The notes: generated from the sequence alone by a model not told the origin. A stretch of DNA of 64,000 bases from Lithodes maja (GCA_037953745.1 JBAKBP010003230.1:1-64000); one strand, 5' to 3'; shown: positions 11,135 to 23,422, numbered from the stretch's first letter. Numbers and translations: made by a program.

Positions 11135-12184
11135 GTGACTGTCACCATGCCTCGCGCTTGTGCGAACTGCGCCGGTAGGTTTGGTGAGTCCATGTTTGCT
11201 ACTATCGATCTTCAAGACTGCCGGCTCTGCCAACAACGAGAGAATTTTACAGTGAAATTAGATGAAGCCTACAACAAGATCAACGTCCTCACCATGAAGC
11301 TGGAATCACTCCAAGAGTTTGTAACACTCAACGTTGGAGTACCACAAACTTCAATTGTCACCGCAACTCCAGCAGCCACCAACGCCCCAACGTCAACTGC
11401 CAACAATTCAACGCCTACAGTAGCCACTTCAGCTGATGTATCCGATACTCAAGATACAAATAGTGACTCTCTTCCCCCTCAAGACAACTTCCGTGTCGTG
11501 AGGAACAACGTTTGCCCCAAGACCAGGAAACACATACCGATTACCGAGTGTCAAAACCGTTTCCAGATACTCGCAGACTCAGATGACGAAGAGGAAATAG
11601 AAGAAGTCCGGCTCGTGGGAGACTCGATGATACGTGGTCAGCTCACAGAGTTTTGCGCCAGGGCACCTAAGACCAGGAAGCGTTTTTGTATCCCTGGTGG
11701 TGGTGTGGATGACGTAGTTGCAGCAGTTGACGAAGTATCAAAGCTGGCCCCTGCTAATACAATGTACGTCATCCACGTTGGATCCAACGATGTGCAGCGA
11801 ACCCGGTCGGAAGATTTGCTTTTAAAGTACCAGCAGCTGATCAAGTCGTTTAAGGAGAAGTCATCAAGGATCATCGTCTCAGGAATCGTCCCCCGGCTCG
11901 GTGTAGAGAGCCGATTTTACAACATAGCCACCAGCACAAATCGTTGTCTAGCAAACCTCTGCAGGAAGGAGAACGTGGGATTCGTCGACACCTGGGACAA
12001 TTTCTACTACGATGACTATTTGTTTTCGGACGATGGAGTTCATCTGAACCAGGTGGGAGCAGCACGTTTTGGGCGTCTTCTCAACGATGCGGTGAAGGAT
12101 TTTCGGAGAAGAAATCGACTCGGCACAGGACAACCAGGAAGGAGGACCGAAGACAGCGAGGACGGCAACCTACAAAGGAATTAA
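11135..12184 (+). CDS. CR1-like ORF1 protein with SGNH esterase domain
   Basis: 349 residues. The N-terminus has a CX2C-X16-CX2C zinc-binding pattern (Cys9, 12, 29, 32), then a short coiled-coil-like helix (about 39-63) and a Thr/Ser/Pro linker (70-115). Residues 157-325 form an SGNH/GDSL hydrolase-like domain: block I VGDSMIRG with nucleophile Ser164, Gly-rich block II at 188-190, block III HVGSND at 214-219, and DDGVHL with Asp300/His303 as the catalytic pair. ORF1 proteins with an esterase domain are known from CR1-group elements, where they bind RNA and may act on lipid. The tail is basic. The ATG lies in a fair context (GTCACCATGCC) after a long 5' UTR. Catalytic activity is inferred from motifs. 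Confidence 0.88.
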   Translation: MTVTMPRACANCAGRFGESMFATIDLQDCRLCQQRENFTVKLDEAYNKINVLTMKLESLQEFVTLNVGVPQTSIVTATPAATNAPTSTANNSTPTVATSADVSDTQDTNSDSLPPQDNFRVVRNNVCPKTRKHIPITECQNRFQILADSDDEEEIEEVRLVGDSMIRGQLTEFCARAPKTRKRFCIPGGGVDDVVAAVDEVSKLAPANTMYVIHVGSNDVQRTRSEDLLLKYQQLIKSFKEKSSRIIVSGIVPRLGVESRFYNIATSTNRCLANLCRKENVGFVDTWDNFYYDDYLFSDDGVHLNQVGAARFGRLLNDAVKDFRRRNRLGTGQPGRRTEDSEDGNLQRN

Positions 12185-12210
12185 ATACTAATCCGTCAAG
12201 AACCGCGAAT

Positions 12211-15162
12211 TTGGATAAATCTCCACCAACACGACCCAAATTCAAAACCGTCAGGGATAACGACCGAGGACCGAGGACAGCCATGAATGTAAATGTAGAT
12301 CCGACCAGAACCAAAAATTCGATGAAAGAACGTTCTGCGAGTTCTAAAACCGCAACTTTAAAGGTTTTCTATGCAAACGCTCGTAGCATACGCAATAAAT
12401 TTTCAGATTTAGAGGAACTAGTGTTTACAGAAAATTATGATGTGATTGGCATAACAGAATCTTGGCTCAATACAGAAGATAGAGACTTTTTAGCAGAGTA
12501 TTCACTTCCCGGTTATGTAATGTTTGAGAACAGCCGAATAAATAAAAATGGAGGTGGCGTTTTATTTTATATCAAAGAAAGTCTTAACCCGACCCTCGTG
12601 TCAAAACCTCAAATTGTGAACGTCGACACATCTTTTGTGCTAATAAAGAATAATAAAGGTACAAAAATAATACTTGCGTTAATATACAGACCTCCAGCTC
12701 AATCAGTGCAAACTGACCGAGAAATTTACGAACAAATTGCAGATGTAAGTAACTCACAAGATACCGTAATTTTTGGCGACTTTAATTTACCTGTGACCAA
12801 GTGGGGCGATACTCTTACTTCACACTCCGGACATGACTTGTATACGAACTTGCAAGAGAGTTCGCTTTATCAATTTGTTCGAACGCCGACCCGTGGTAAT
12901 AACGTTCTTGACATTGTACTTGCAACAAAAGAAGAATTGATAGAGAATTTGAATGTTGGTGATGAATTCAGTAACAGCGACCATCGTACGATAACTTTCA
13001 CTTTAAAGTTTACTAGTAACGAACCAAATAGTAGCATCGAAAAAGTCCCTAATTTCAAGAAAGCAAACTTCCATAAACTTAGAGCTATGTTTAAAGAAAC
13101 TGACTGGAGCTTTTTAATTAACAATAACGATATAAATACATCTTGGAAGTTATTCGAAACCACTTACCTAAAAGCAGTGCAAGACTGCATACCATCGAAA
13201 ATACGGCGTCCAGGCCATAATAATAAGCCCAAATGGTGGAATAAAGATATTTCAAACTGCCTGCTTGCTAAAAAATTTGCTAATGATAGATTAAAATCCT
13301 CACAAAATGACGAAGAACGGGTGAAATTTGTAGAGCTACGACGCAAAGCCAAAAAGTTAATTAAGCAAAGTAAAAAGACCTTAGAGTTACATATTGCGAA
13401 TCAAAGTAAAACAAACCCGAAAGAATTCTATAGTTATATCAGAAAGAAAAAAGTAGTTACTTCAACTGTTGGACCGTTAGTCGATGAAAAAGGAGAATAC
13501 ACCAAAGACGAAGTACAAATGAGTAATGCCCTCAATACCTTCTTTGCATCAGTTTTTACAACCGAAGACCTCAGTGATATCCCTACACCATCGCCGATTC
13601 AGATTGATAATTCAGATCTTCTAAGCAATATTACCGTTACAGAGAGAGAAGTATTGAATTGTTTAGATAAACTCAAAGTAAATAAAACACCAGGACCTGA
13701 TACAATCTCGCCTAGAGTTCTAAAGGAAGCTAAGAATGAGCTCTCCAAACCACTGACATTACTATTCAATAAATCCTTGCAGTCTGGAACTATGCCTGAT
13801 CAGTGGAAGCTAGCCAACGTAACACCGATATTCAAAAAAGGCAGCAAATCCCTACCCAGTAACTATCGTCCAATTAGCTTAACCTCAGTTGTATGTAAAA
13901 TGCTAGAAACGGTCATACGAGACAGACTCGTAAATCACTTAGAGGAAAATAACATACTTAAAGATACTCAACACGGCTTTCGTAAAAAACGTTCCTGTTT
14001 AACAAACCTCTTAGACTTCTTCCACGATATCCTCAACCTCTACGATGAGAGTAAAGCTGTAGATATTATATACCTTGATTTTCAAAAGGCCTTTGACAAA
14101 GTTCCCCACAAACGTTTACTGCTAAAACTAAAAGCGCATGGAATACAAGACGGTGTGTTGAAATGGATAGAAAATTGGCTCAACAACAGAAAGCAAAGAG
14201 TAGTCATAAACGGTAAGGCATCTAAATGGACCAATGTAAGTAGCGGGGTACCCCAGGGATCGGTACTAGGACCAATTCTCTTTCTAATTTACATCAACGA
14301 CATAGATGAGGGTCTCACCTGCACAATCTCAAAATTTGCTGACGATACAAAAATTGCAAATAGCGTACTCTCAAAAGAACAAGTTGACGATATGCAACAC
14401 AATCTAGATAAATTGTCATGTTGGGCCCAAATTTGGCAAATGAGTTTCAATGCGGATAAATGTAAAGTACTACATGTCGGATACCTAAATGAGAAAGCAA
14501 ACTATTCGATGAATGGCACTCAGCTTAAGAATGTAAACAGAGAAACTGATCTGGGAGTAACAATATCGAGTAACCTAAAACCGAGTCAACAATGTTCAGA
14601 AGTTGTTAAGAAGGCAAACAAAATAATTGGCTTTATAGGCAGGTCATTTGAGCATAAATCCAAAGAAGTTATCCTAACCCTTTACAATTCCTTAGTCCGC
14701 CCTCTTCTGGAATACTGCGTTCAATCCTGGTGCCCTTATTACCAAAAAGATATAAACAAGCTAGAACGAGTTCAACGTAGAGTTACCAAAATGATACCTA
14801 GCCTAAAGAACAAACCATACGAAGAGCGTCTTAGAGAATTAAATCTATTTCCTTTAACCCAGCGCAGATTAAGAGGCGACTTAATTCAAGTGTTCAAAAT
14901 CATCAAAGGCATCGACAATATGAACTGTAGTAAGTACTTCACTATCAACCAATCTAATTACACACGGGGAAACGGTTGCAAAATTATTGGTAAATCTTTT
15001 AACTCGCACGAATCTAAGAATTTCTTCTTCAATCGAGTTGTCAACTTGTGGAATGGGCTTCCCCGAAACGTTATAGACTGCAGCACCGTTGATTCATTTA
15101 AATTCCGCCTAGACAAATATCTCGCATCAAACCCGCGACTGACTGCGTTTGTAAATGAATAA
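12211..15162 (+). CDS. CR1-like ORF2: AP endonuclease and reverse transcriptase
   Basis: 983 residues without a stop. The apurinic-like endonuclease spans about 50-265: NARSIRNK (Asn56), GITES (Glu83), IYRPP, GDFN (Asp190/Asn192), VLDIVLA (Asp234) and SDHR (Asp257/His258). It would nick target DNA to prime reverse transcription. The reverse transcriptase spans about 480-800: NYRPISL, HGFRKKRS, DFQKAFDKV (Asp623), SSGVPQGSVLGP and FADD (Asp711/712). The C-terminal thumb and connection region includes SLVRPLLEYCVQSWCP. It starts 26 bp after ORF1, so translation probably needs reinitiation. All catalytic motifs are intact, unlike the other RT copies here. Confidence 0.93.
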   Translation: MDKSPPTRPKFKTVRDNDRGPRTAMNVNVDPTRTKNSMKERSASSKTATLKVFYANARSIRNKFSDLEELVFTENYDVIGITESWLNTEDRDFLAEYSLPGYVMFENSRINKNGGGVLFYIKESLNPTLVSKPQIVNVDTSFVLIKNNKGTKIILALIYRPPAQSVQTDREIYEQIADVSNSQDTVIFGDFNLPVTKWGDTLTSHSGHDLYTNLQESSLYQFVRTPTRGNNVLDIVLATKEELIENLNVGDEFSNSDHRTITFTLKFTSNEPNSSIEKVPNFKKANFHKLRAMFKETDWSFLINNNDINTSWKLFETTYLKAVQDCIPSKIRRPGHNNKPKWWNKDISNCLLAKKFANDRLKSSQNDEERVKFVELRRKAKKLIKQSKKTLELHIANQSKTNPKEFYSYIRKKKVVTSTVGPLVDEKGEYTKDEVQMSNALNTFFASVFTTEDLSDIPTPSPIQIDNSDLLSNITVTEREVLNCLDKLKVNKTPGPDTISPRVLKEAKNELSKPLTLLFNKSLQSGTMPDQWKLANVTPIFKKGSKSLPSNYRPISLTSVVCKMLETVIRDRLVNHLEENNILKDTQHGFRKKRSCLTNLLDFFHDILNLYDESKAVDIIYLDFQKAFDKVPHKRLLLKLKAHGIQDGVLKWIENWLNNRKQRVVINGKASKWTNVSSGVPQGSVLGPILFLIYINDIDEGLTCTISKFADDTKIANSVLSKEQVDDMQHNLDKLSCWAQIWQMSFNADKCKVLHVGYLNEKANYSMNGTQLKNVNRETDLGVTISSNLKPSQQCSEVVKKANKIIGFIGRSFEHKSKEVILTLYNSLVRPLLEYCVQSWCPYYQKDINKLERVQRRVTKMIPSLKNKPYEERLRELNLFPLTQRRLRGDLIQVFKIIKGIDNMNCSKYFTINQSNYTRGNGCKIIGKSFNSHESKNFFFNRVVNLWNGLPRNVIDCSTVDSFKFRLDKYLASNPRLTAFVNE

Positions 15163-15379
15163 CTTTATCCTCCCCTCAGTTACTAACCCATATGTCCCCT
15201 ACTAACTTCCTAGTCCTGCCACGTTAGTGGCAGGGCAGTAGTTCCCTTTCCAATGTTCCCTTACCCACTCTAAACCACTGTTTGGACACTTGATCCTCAG
15301 TGTTTTGGAGGACAAGCAGCCTAGAAGGGTCACTAGATCTGTTGTTGCTTGATTTCCTTTGTACTCCTTTGTACTCTCT

Positions 15380-15658
15380 CTCTCTCTCTCCCCCCCTCCC
15401 CCTCCCCCCTCTCTCCATCTGTCCCCTCCAAACACCATTTATCATGTCACTTCCATCTCCCTCTTTCTCGACATTTTTCTCAATTAATATTTCTTCACCT
15501 CCGTCTTCAACCTAAATCACTTTCTCTCTCTCTCTCTCTCCTTCCATCAGTTTTTCGGCAGCTTTCTTTGATATCATTTGTGTGACCATTTGTAATAATT
15601 ACGATGGTGTCTGGAAATAGTTTGTTATTGCATTGGATTGATGTAATAATAATAATAA
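15380..15658. other. (CT)n-rich flank
   Basis: Pyrimidine tracts (CT at 15375-15390 and 15519-15541) and an (ATA)n tract before the RTE-like copy. No gene. Confidence 0.6.
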
Positions 15659-16341
15659 TAATCTATCTATCTATCTATTGCCTGACGCCGTGATCCCCGA
15701 AGGGGTGGCCACGAACGAACAGCCCCCATGCACCTCTGTCCCCAGTCAGTCGACGCCCCTCCCCCCAACCAGCACCGCCTTCATTCATGTAGTTCCTCAC
15801 TCCATCTTTCCACCTCATATTCGGTCTACTTCTCCCCCTCTGTCCCTCCACCTCGCTCTCGTACACCCTCTTAGTCATTATCTCGCTTTCCATACGTTCC
15901 ATATGGCCGAACCATCTCAAGTTGTTCCTTTTCACACTTTCCAGCACATCTACCTCCACACCACACCTCCTTCTTACTTCCTCATTAGTCTGTCTATCCC
16001 TCCATGTAATTCCGCACGCACTCCTTAAGTAATGCATTTCCACTGCTCTCACTCTTGGTCTGAGTCTCTCAACCAACGTCCATGCTTCGCTTCCGTAAGT
16101 CAGTGTCGGGATTACCACACTGTCATGCAAGGACTTCTTCACTTCCATACTGACCACCCTATTTCTTGTTACTGCTTTTAGCGTTCCTACAACCCTCTTC
16201 CCCTGTTGTACCCTCTCCCGCACCTCTTCATCCATAGTCCCATCTTTACTCAACACACTGCCCAGATACTTAAAAGAGTTGACGATCTCCATAGCCTGAC
16301 CGTTCAGCTTCACCTCACACTCTGTGACTTCACCCCTTTCG

Positions 16342-16345
<4 letters not shown>
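15659..16345 (-). pseudogene. 5'-truncated RTE-like retrotransposon, 3' end of RT ORF
   Basis: Read on the minus strand, this keeps the last ~225 codons of the RT ORF: FKYLGSVLSKDG, IPTLTYGSEAWT, GITWRDRQTNEEVRRR, LRWFGHMERM, ending HPFGDHGVRQ. The ORF is open here but lacks all RT catalytic motifs. It ends in (GATA)n on the element strand, as expected for RTE-type elements that end in short tandem repeats. The open frame continues past 16345 into an (ATA)n/(AT)n tract giving a Tyr/Ile run, which is not part of the element. Confidence 0.85.
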
Positions 16346-16964
<619 letters not shown>

Positions 16965-17275
16965 GTTTAGTTTCCTCGGTAGACCTCCATCAATCTTAAA
17001 CAAAAAAAACACCCCTATACCCCCTTTCAAGATATATTTGTACATTTTTCGGTAGAAAATTTCTCCGGCCGAAGGCCGGTTCCTTCTCAAATTACGGGCT
17101 CGCTATTGCTAGCCAGGAAGAAATCGACACCTAAATGTCTTAATATTGACAAATAAATAGGCGAAAGGTCTCAAAATCGCCAAACTAGCTGAACGAACGT
17201 CTTAAAATATCAAAAGTTATATGCTAAACATGAGGGAGATAGGGGTCTAGAAAAGAGCGAATGCCTCCCCCTTAG
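16965..17275 (-). mobile_element. MITE family A (copy A5)
   Basis: Carries the GTAGACCTCCATCAA, CCGGCCGAAGGCCGG and GGTCTCAAAATCGCCAAAC blocks in the A2 orientation. Its end has decayed to CCCCCTTAG. Confidence 0.6.
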
Positions 17276-17540
17276 TCGAATTGAAACAGACATCGTAGTC
17301 AATAGAATAATAATGATTACAGCGTTATATTATCGCGTGTCAATAATATATCACTGATGAATCATAACATTGCTATTACAATTCTCCATATTTAGATCAA
17401 AGCCCGCATATTTAATTCGTTCCACTGAAGCTGAACCAATGCGTAGTATAATAATAATTTAATTATTACTCAAACTAGATCAAACGCAATATGTTCCTTT
17501 TATCCACTGAACATGAGCCAATGCATAATATAATAATCAT

Positions 17541-17924
17541 TTAAGGGAGCCCACCTCGCTTTGTTTTTCTCTTTCTCTCCCTCTCTCTTTGGCTTGTATC
17601 CATTTGGCCCCTTTCAGCCTACTGTTTTAAGACGCTTACCCCCATCCAGGTGTCAATATTTTCCTGGCGAGCGGTAGCGAGCTAGCGTAAATATATTTTT
17701 GTTTTGACAGCAAGCTAAATTTGTACATATTTCGATAGAAAAATTTCTCCGGCGAAGCCGGATTTCTCCATACAATGCTGGCTCGCTATCGCTCGCCAGG
17801 AAGAAATTGACACCTGGATGGGGATAAACGTCTTGAAACAGTTGGCTGAATGGGGCCGAATGGATACAAGTCAGAGAAAGAGAGAAAAGGAGAGAAAGAG
17901 AAAACAAGCAGGTGACCCCCTTAA
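17541..17924. mobile_element. Long-inverted-repeat foldback MITE, family B (copy B1)
   Basis: A 384-bp element between two TTAA sites. The two halves are inverted copies of each other: TCCTGGCGAGCGGTAGCGAGC on the left faces GCTCGCTATCGCTCGCCAGGA on the right, and both outer arms carry a CT-rich block and the CATTTGGCCC/GGGCCGAATG pair. It can fold into one long hairpin with the GTACAAATTTAGC region near the loop. No protein is encoded. Confidence 0.8.
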
Positions 17925-18057
17925 TCATATCCCAAAGTGAAATAAAGCAAATATTGTTTTTTTTTAATAACTCAATGCCCTAACGGCGCTCAACACCTAA
18001 ATCAATGCCTAAGTTTGCCTGTAATTAACTTTTCACACGCCTGGCCCCCACCCTCAC

Positions 18058-18116
<59 letters not shown>

Positions 18117-18479
18117 ACCCACACACACAGTTTCTCTGAATACCCTTTAGTACACAGGATTTGGACAACTCAATTACTTAGCGTTATGTGTCTGTTATTA
18201 ATGTCATGTCGTTGGGAGGTATTTGGTGTTGGAGTGAAATTAATAAAATATATTATAAACCAATATTAAAACTGAACTATATGAATGCCAATACATACAA
18301 AATATATAACTTTAGTAATCAACAGTTAATATAATGTACAGTCTAGAACACTAATGCGGAACTTAAATTTTCGAAACTCTTCCAGACTGAATTTAATCTT
18401 CTCATTGTTTTTCAAAATAAATATGTACACAGCAGAGGTTCGTAAATACTGTTTTATAATGATGGCCTTGCATTAATTT
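17925..18479. other. Unique sequence with (CA)n tract
   Basis: (CA)n at 18063-18130; the rest is AT-rich without a supported gene. Confidence 0.6.
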
Positions 18480-19195
18480 TTTGTTGTTTACATAGTTTTT
18501 TCTTTTTCTTTTTTTTTGGCTATGTGGATGAGGGAGACAAAAGGCAAAACTGCCTGTAACGAGTGCCTCCTCCAGAGTTGAAACAGTGACAGGGCCAAAT
18601 TCAGGGAATGTTCGAGCCAAATATATGGACAAACGGAGTTTGAAGCAATAATTGTTTTCATAGGATGAGGGGAAGATGCATTCAGGGAGAGAGTTCCATG
18701 GCTCAGCTGTTTAATAGAAGAAAGATTGGGAGCATCGTTTCACTTTTGAGTTGAAGAGTTGCACAGAGTAGGGGTGGGATTGTGTTGCAAGACGGGTACT
18801 ACGTAGAGGAGGTGGTATACACTGAAAGAGCACTGAGGAACACTGATTATTGTAATAGCGATAGAATAGTGAGAGCAATGCAACATTGCAGCGAAGAGAG
18901 AGAGATTGCAGAGTGTTGGTGAGTGGACGGGAGTTAATGAGACGAAAGGCTTTCTTTCCTACTGTGTCTAGAAGTGCTGTGTGAGAGGATCCTCCCCACA
19001 CATGCGAACAATACTCAATACAAGGACGCACTGTGCCCCTGTACAGAGCAAGAAGCTGTGCAGGGGTAGAGAACCCCTTGGGGCGGTTGAGCACACCCAG
19101 CTTCTGGGAAGCCGTTTTAACAAGAGTGGAAATATGATCTTTCCAAGAGAGATGAGAAGAAAAAGAGACACCGAGAAGTGAGAGATGATGAAGGG
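18480..19195 (-). pseudogene. 5'-truncated jockey-like retrotransposon (copy J1)
   Basis: On the minus strand this keeps the RT C-terminus (TPAQLLALYRGTVRPCIEYC, VWGGSSHTALLD, KAFRLINSRPL, LSLFYRYYNNQCS) up to a stop at 18711. The 3' tail includes GTTACAGGCAGTTTTGCC and an A-rich end (18497-18525 as poly-T on the plus strand). It is truncated upstream of the palm domain, so it is dead. Confidence 0.85.
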
Positions 19196-19266
19196 TTGAT
19201 TTGTGTACGTATCTCAGTTACAGTATAATCGACAGTTTTATAACCTATATAATTATTTTTTGCTTT

Positions 19267-19267
<1 letters not shown>

Positions 19268-19305
<38 letters not shown>
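19268..19305. repeat. Poly-T tract
   Basis: A run of about 37 T; read on the minus strand it gives a false poly-Lys ORF. Confidence 0.95.
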
Positions 19306-19308
<3 letters not shown>

Positions 19309-19407
19309 CAAAACCAATGGGGCTACCCACTAGGGAGAAAGTGGTCCCGAAAAGATTAGCTCCTTGATGCCGGTATTATGAGGTCAACTTTAAAATATTT
19401 CCACCAC

Positions 19408-19627
19408 TTAACCCAAGCGTCACCGGTACGGTGACGTCTTTTTCTTTGTATTCTGGCAACTGTTATATGATTATATTCAGCTTAGGAAGGACCTCTAACC
19501 ATTAAATGGCTACGGGCTCTCTCATTGAATCCTTTGAGCTACCACAGATCGTTCCTATACTGAATATAATCGTCTAATAGTGTCTGGAATATGATGCAAA
19601 GGACGTCACCGGTACCGAATGGGCTAA
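19408..19627. mobile_element. piggyBac-type MITE, family C (copy C5)
   Basis: 220-bp foldback from TTAACCCAAGCGTCACCGGT to ACCGGTACCGAATGGGCTAA, in the GTACCGGTGACGTC subfamily. The right TTAA has mutated to CTAA. Confidence 0.75.
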
Positions 19628-19734
19628 ATGTATCTATCTTCCGCCTTGTGTCCGATACCAGTGCAAAAAATCCCTGAAATGTTTGCTGGAAAAAATGTTG
19701 ACCCTCAGAAATCGACGATAAAATACTCTTGTCC

Positions 19735-20175
19735 TTGTTGCTACCTTGTTAATACCTTGTTAATACCTTGTTAATACCTTGTTTATACTTGGTAATACCT
19801 TGTTAATACCTTATTAATACCTTGTTTATACCTTGTTAATACCTTGTTAATACTTTGTTTATACCTTGTTAATACCTTGTTAATACTAATACCTTTTTAA
19901 TACCTTGTTTATACCTTGTTAATACCTTGTTAATACTTTGTTTATACCTTGTTAATACCTTGTTGCTACCTTGTTAATACCTTGTTACTACCTTGTTTAT
20001 ACCTTGTTAATACCTTGTTAATACTTTGTTTATACCTTGTTATTACCTTATTAATACCTTGTTTATACCTTGTTAATACCTTGTTAATACTTTGTTTATA
20101 CCTTGTTATTACCTTATTAATACCTTGTTTATACCTTGTTAATACCTTGTTTATACCTTGTTAATACCTTACTAT
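19735..20175. repeat. 12-bp TTAATACCTTGT minisatellite
   Basis: About 36 copies of a 12-bp unit with TTTATACCTTGT and TTGCTACCTTGT variants. Divisibility by three makes an artefactual Leu/Tyr/Pro-rich frame. Confidence 0.9.
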
Positions 20176-20184
20176 TCTTGTACA

Positions 20185-20490
20185 CTTTTTGGTCCGAGGA
20201 GAGTCTTTTTGGACTTCCCCATTTTCGCTCCATTAGTTAGGAGATTATATGCCGTTTCACACCATTCGTTTGGTGATAATAAGCCGCTTCATCCCAATGA
20301 GGTATCGATTATTTTCTGGGCGAGCGAAAACAATCCTGTAACATAAAAGAAATCGGCCTTCGGTTGATCGGGAAATTTTTCTATAACACAAAATATACAT
20401 ATATAGATTGAGGGGGTTCTGGGACAGCATATTTAGCTTGCAGGAAGTCTGGGAAGGTATTTTTGTTAGCCTAGGGGACAAACTAAAATA
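20185..20490 (+). mobile_element. Degenerate MITE family A (copy A6)
   Basis: Recognisable by GGACTTCCCCATTTTCGCTC, GGCGAGCG and GGCCTTCGG blocks in the A1 order, but more diverged than other copies and with no terminal TTAA. Confidence 0.5.
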
Positions 20491-20635
20491 CAGTACTCGA
20501 AAATGGCAAAAACAAGCATAAAGCTCAATAATACTTAAAAAAAAAGAAATATCCTAATAACTCATAAAGACATCTCCAAAATGTAGTCAGCGTCAGAAGT
20601 TGTCCGATCACCGTGTGCTAAAGTATTTACCCCTC

Positions 20636-20829
20636 CTCCCCCCCCCCCCCCCATCCCCCTCCCACCCCTCGGCAGGTGATGAAACAGCTGAATATTGCAT
20701 GTAAACAAAAGAATCTCGCTGGTAGGCAGGTCTTGTTCCCGGAGGTGTCAAAAACATTCATAGGCGAGTCAATATTAGATCTACAAATACCTGGGCGAGG
20801 TGATGGGGGTGTTGGAGGGAGAGAGAGAG

Positions 20830-20892
<63 letters not shown>

Positions 20893-20905
20893 AGAGAGAG
20901 AGAGT
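20636..20905. repeat. Poly-C tract and (AG)n microsatellite
   Basis: Poly-C run at 20638-20653 and (AG)n at about 20818-20880 continuing as G/A-rich sequence to 20905. A minus-strand ORF spanning it is a composition artefact. Confidence 0.85.
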
Positions 20906-21169
20906 TATATAACGTTTCAAAGCTACACAGGCTGCACAGACCTTGCGGTTCCTACTAGGCAGTCCGGACTGAATGCTAACATAGAATTTGCTACAAAATG
21001 GAAGGAAAGTATAGCAAAACAAAAAGGCTCTATCCCCACCCTCCACTCCCTCCGACTGAAATTTAGTTGCGGAAGCAAGGCCCCAGCAGAATGAGAACAT
21101 TTCTACTGGGAAATTCATAGTGAAGAAGGAAGTTGAGAATTATTGCATTTTTTTTTTTTTTTTTTTAAG

Positions 21170-21277
21170 CTAGTCTTTGTCCTTTTAGCTACCACAGATC
21201 CTTCCTAAGCTGTATACAATCGTCTAAAGATATCCAGAATAAACTGTCAAAACGCGGCATAATCCTCAAGGGGTTAA
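21170..21277. mobile_element. Half of a family-C MITE (copy C6)
   Basis: Only the right arm survives: CTACCACAGATCCTTCCTAA, ATCGTCTAAAGAT, then CTCAAGGGGTTAA. Confidence 0.6.
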
Positions 21278-21303
21278 TATTAATAACTCAAAACTGAACA
21301 AAG

Positions 21304-21658
21304 TTAAGGGGGATGGTTAACTTTTTCATTTATTTAATATTTGTTCTAGTTTCCTCCCTAGACCTCCATCAAACTTAAACAAAAAACACCCCTAGGATTC
21401 CTCTTCAAGATATATTTGTACATTTTTCGGTAGAACAAATTTCCCGGCCGTTCCTCCTAAGTTACAGGCTGGCTATCGCTCGCCAGGAAAAAATCGACAC
21501 TTAAACGACACGAAAAGTCTTATAATGTTGACAAAGAAAAGGGGCGAAAGGTCTTAAAATCGCCAAACTAATGGGCCGAACATCTTAAAATCTGAAAACT
21601 AAAGGGGCTAAACATGACGGAGAAGAGTGTCTCGAAAAAACAGCCCATCTCCCCTTAA
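21304..21658 (-). mobile_element. TTAA-flanked MITE, family A (copy A7)
   Basis: 355-bp copy with TTAA at both ends and matching GGGGGATGG/CCATCTCCCC termini. One of the best preserved family members, so useful for defining the ends. Confidence 0.75.
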
Positions 21659-21797
21659 AGGTAGTAAGAGAGAAATCCTACATGTACTGTCTATACTGAA
21701 AGTATTTGAAAGTAAGGTTTGTGACAGAAAACTAAAATGATATAGATGAACTAGTAAGCAATAAGTAAGGAGCTGAATAGAGATTAAGATTGGAAGA

Positions 21798-21905
21798 AGA
21801 TATCTATCTATCTATTGCCGAACACCATAAACCCCAAAGGGGTGGACGCAAATGAACCGCCTTCGTATCCTTCCACTTGCTGAGGCAACTCCTTCTATTA
21901 TCAAT
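21798..21905 (-). mobile_element. RTE-like 3' tail fragment
   Basis: Starts with (ATCT)n and continues as ATTGCCGAACACC and CCCAAAGGGGTGG, the complement of the RTE-like 3' end seen at 46.49 kb. About 100 bp only. Confidence 0.6.
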
Positions 21906-22130
21906 ATTGTTCCTGTTCACGAGGAGATAAAAGAATATTCATATTTTATCATGTTAAATAGATCATGCATTAAGTAAGGAACAGAATAGGGAATAACAAT
22001 GGAAAAGAAGATGAAAGAATATAATTATTAGATCATGCTTAGTAAATTATAAATTACCTTTTGTAAGAAAACGGAAGCTAGTTAACAAACAGTAAAACTA
22101 TAAAGGAGAGGAGAATAGGAAGTAACATTA

Positions 22131-22437
22131 TTAAGGGGGAGGTGGTTGCCTTTTCTGGAAACCCTTCTCCCTCAAGTTTAGCATAGTAGTTTTGATATTT
22201 GAATACGTTCGGTCCGTTAGTTTGGTGATTTTGAGACCTTTCGTCCCATTTTTGTTTCAATATTAAGACCTTTCGAGCCATTTAGGTGTCTATTTTTTAC
22301 CGACAAATGTACAAATCAAGCTTGAAAGGGGATTTAGGGGGTGTTTTTTATAAAGTTTGATGGAGATCTAGCGAGGAAACTAAAAAATATAATAATAAAT
22401 AAATACATAGAGCAAAAACCAAGAACTACCCTCTTAA
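22131..22437 (+). mobile_element. TTAA-flanked MITE, family A (copy A8)
   Basis: TTAA at both ends; 307 bp. It lacks the central palindrome block between ATTTAGGTGTC and TTTTTACCGAC, so it is an internal-deletion version. Confidence 0.7.
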
Positions 22438-23178
<741 letters not shown>

Positions 23179-23422
23179 TATAGATTAAGAGTTGTTCCTT
23201 CCTTTAAAGCCATATTTTTAGACTTTACCCCTTGAGAACCTGTCTTAGACGATATCCTTCTTCTAGCTATATTTCAAATAACATCTTCCTACATTAAGAT
23301 GTTTTCTAGTCGGCAACATTAATTTATAGCTCTTCTTACCTTAGTATAATGAACCCAGTGCCTTACATATACCTAAAGAACATGAAGTTAGAGCTTAATA
23401 AACCACATTATCTCAAATTTAG

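Larger units (their letters stand above)
10885..15375 (+). mobile_element. CR1-like non-LTR retrotransposon, apparently intact
   Basis: The 5' UTR (about 10885-11134) has three ~65-bp repeats built on GGTTAGGCTATC plus ~25-bp AAGTGAGTGAAGTG repeats. ORF1 and ORF2 are separated by 26 bp. The 3' UTR (15163-15375) has a stem-loop, TGCCACGTTAGTGGCA, and ends in short direct repeats of CTTTGTACTC. A terminal hairpin and short terminal repeats in place of poly(A) are typical of the CR1/L2 group. Both ORFs lack stops, so the copy may be recent and possibly autonomous. Confidence 0.88.
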
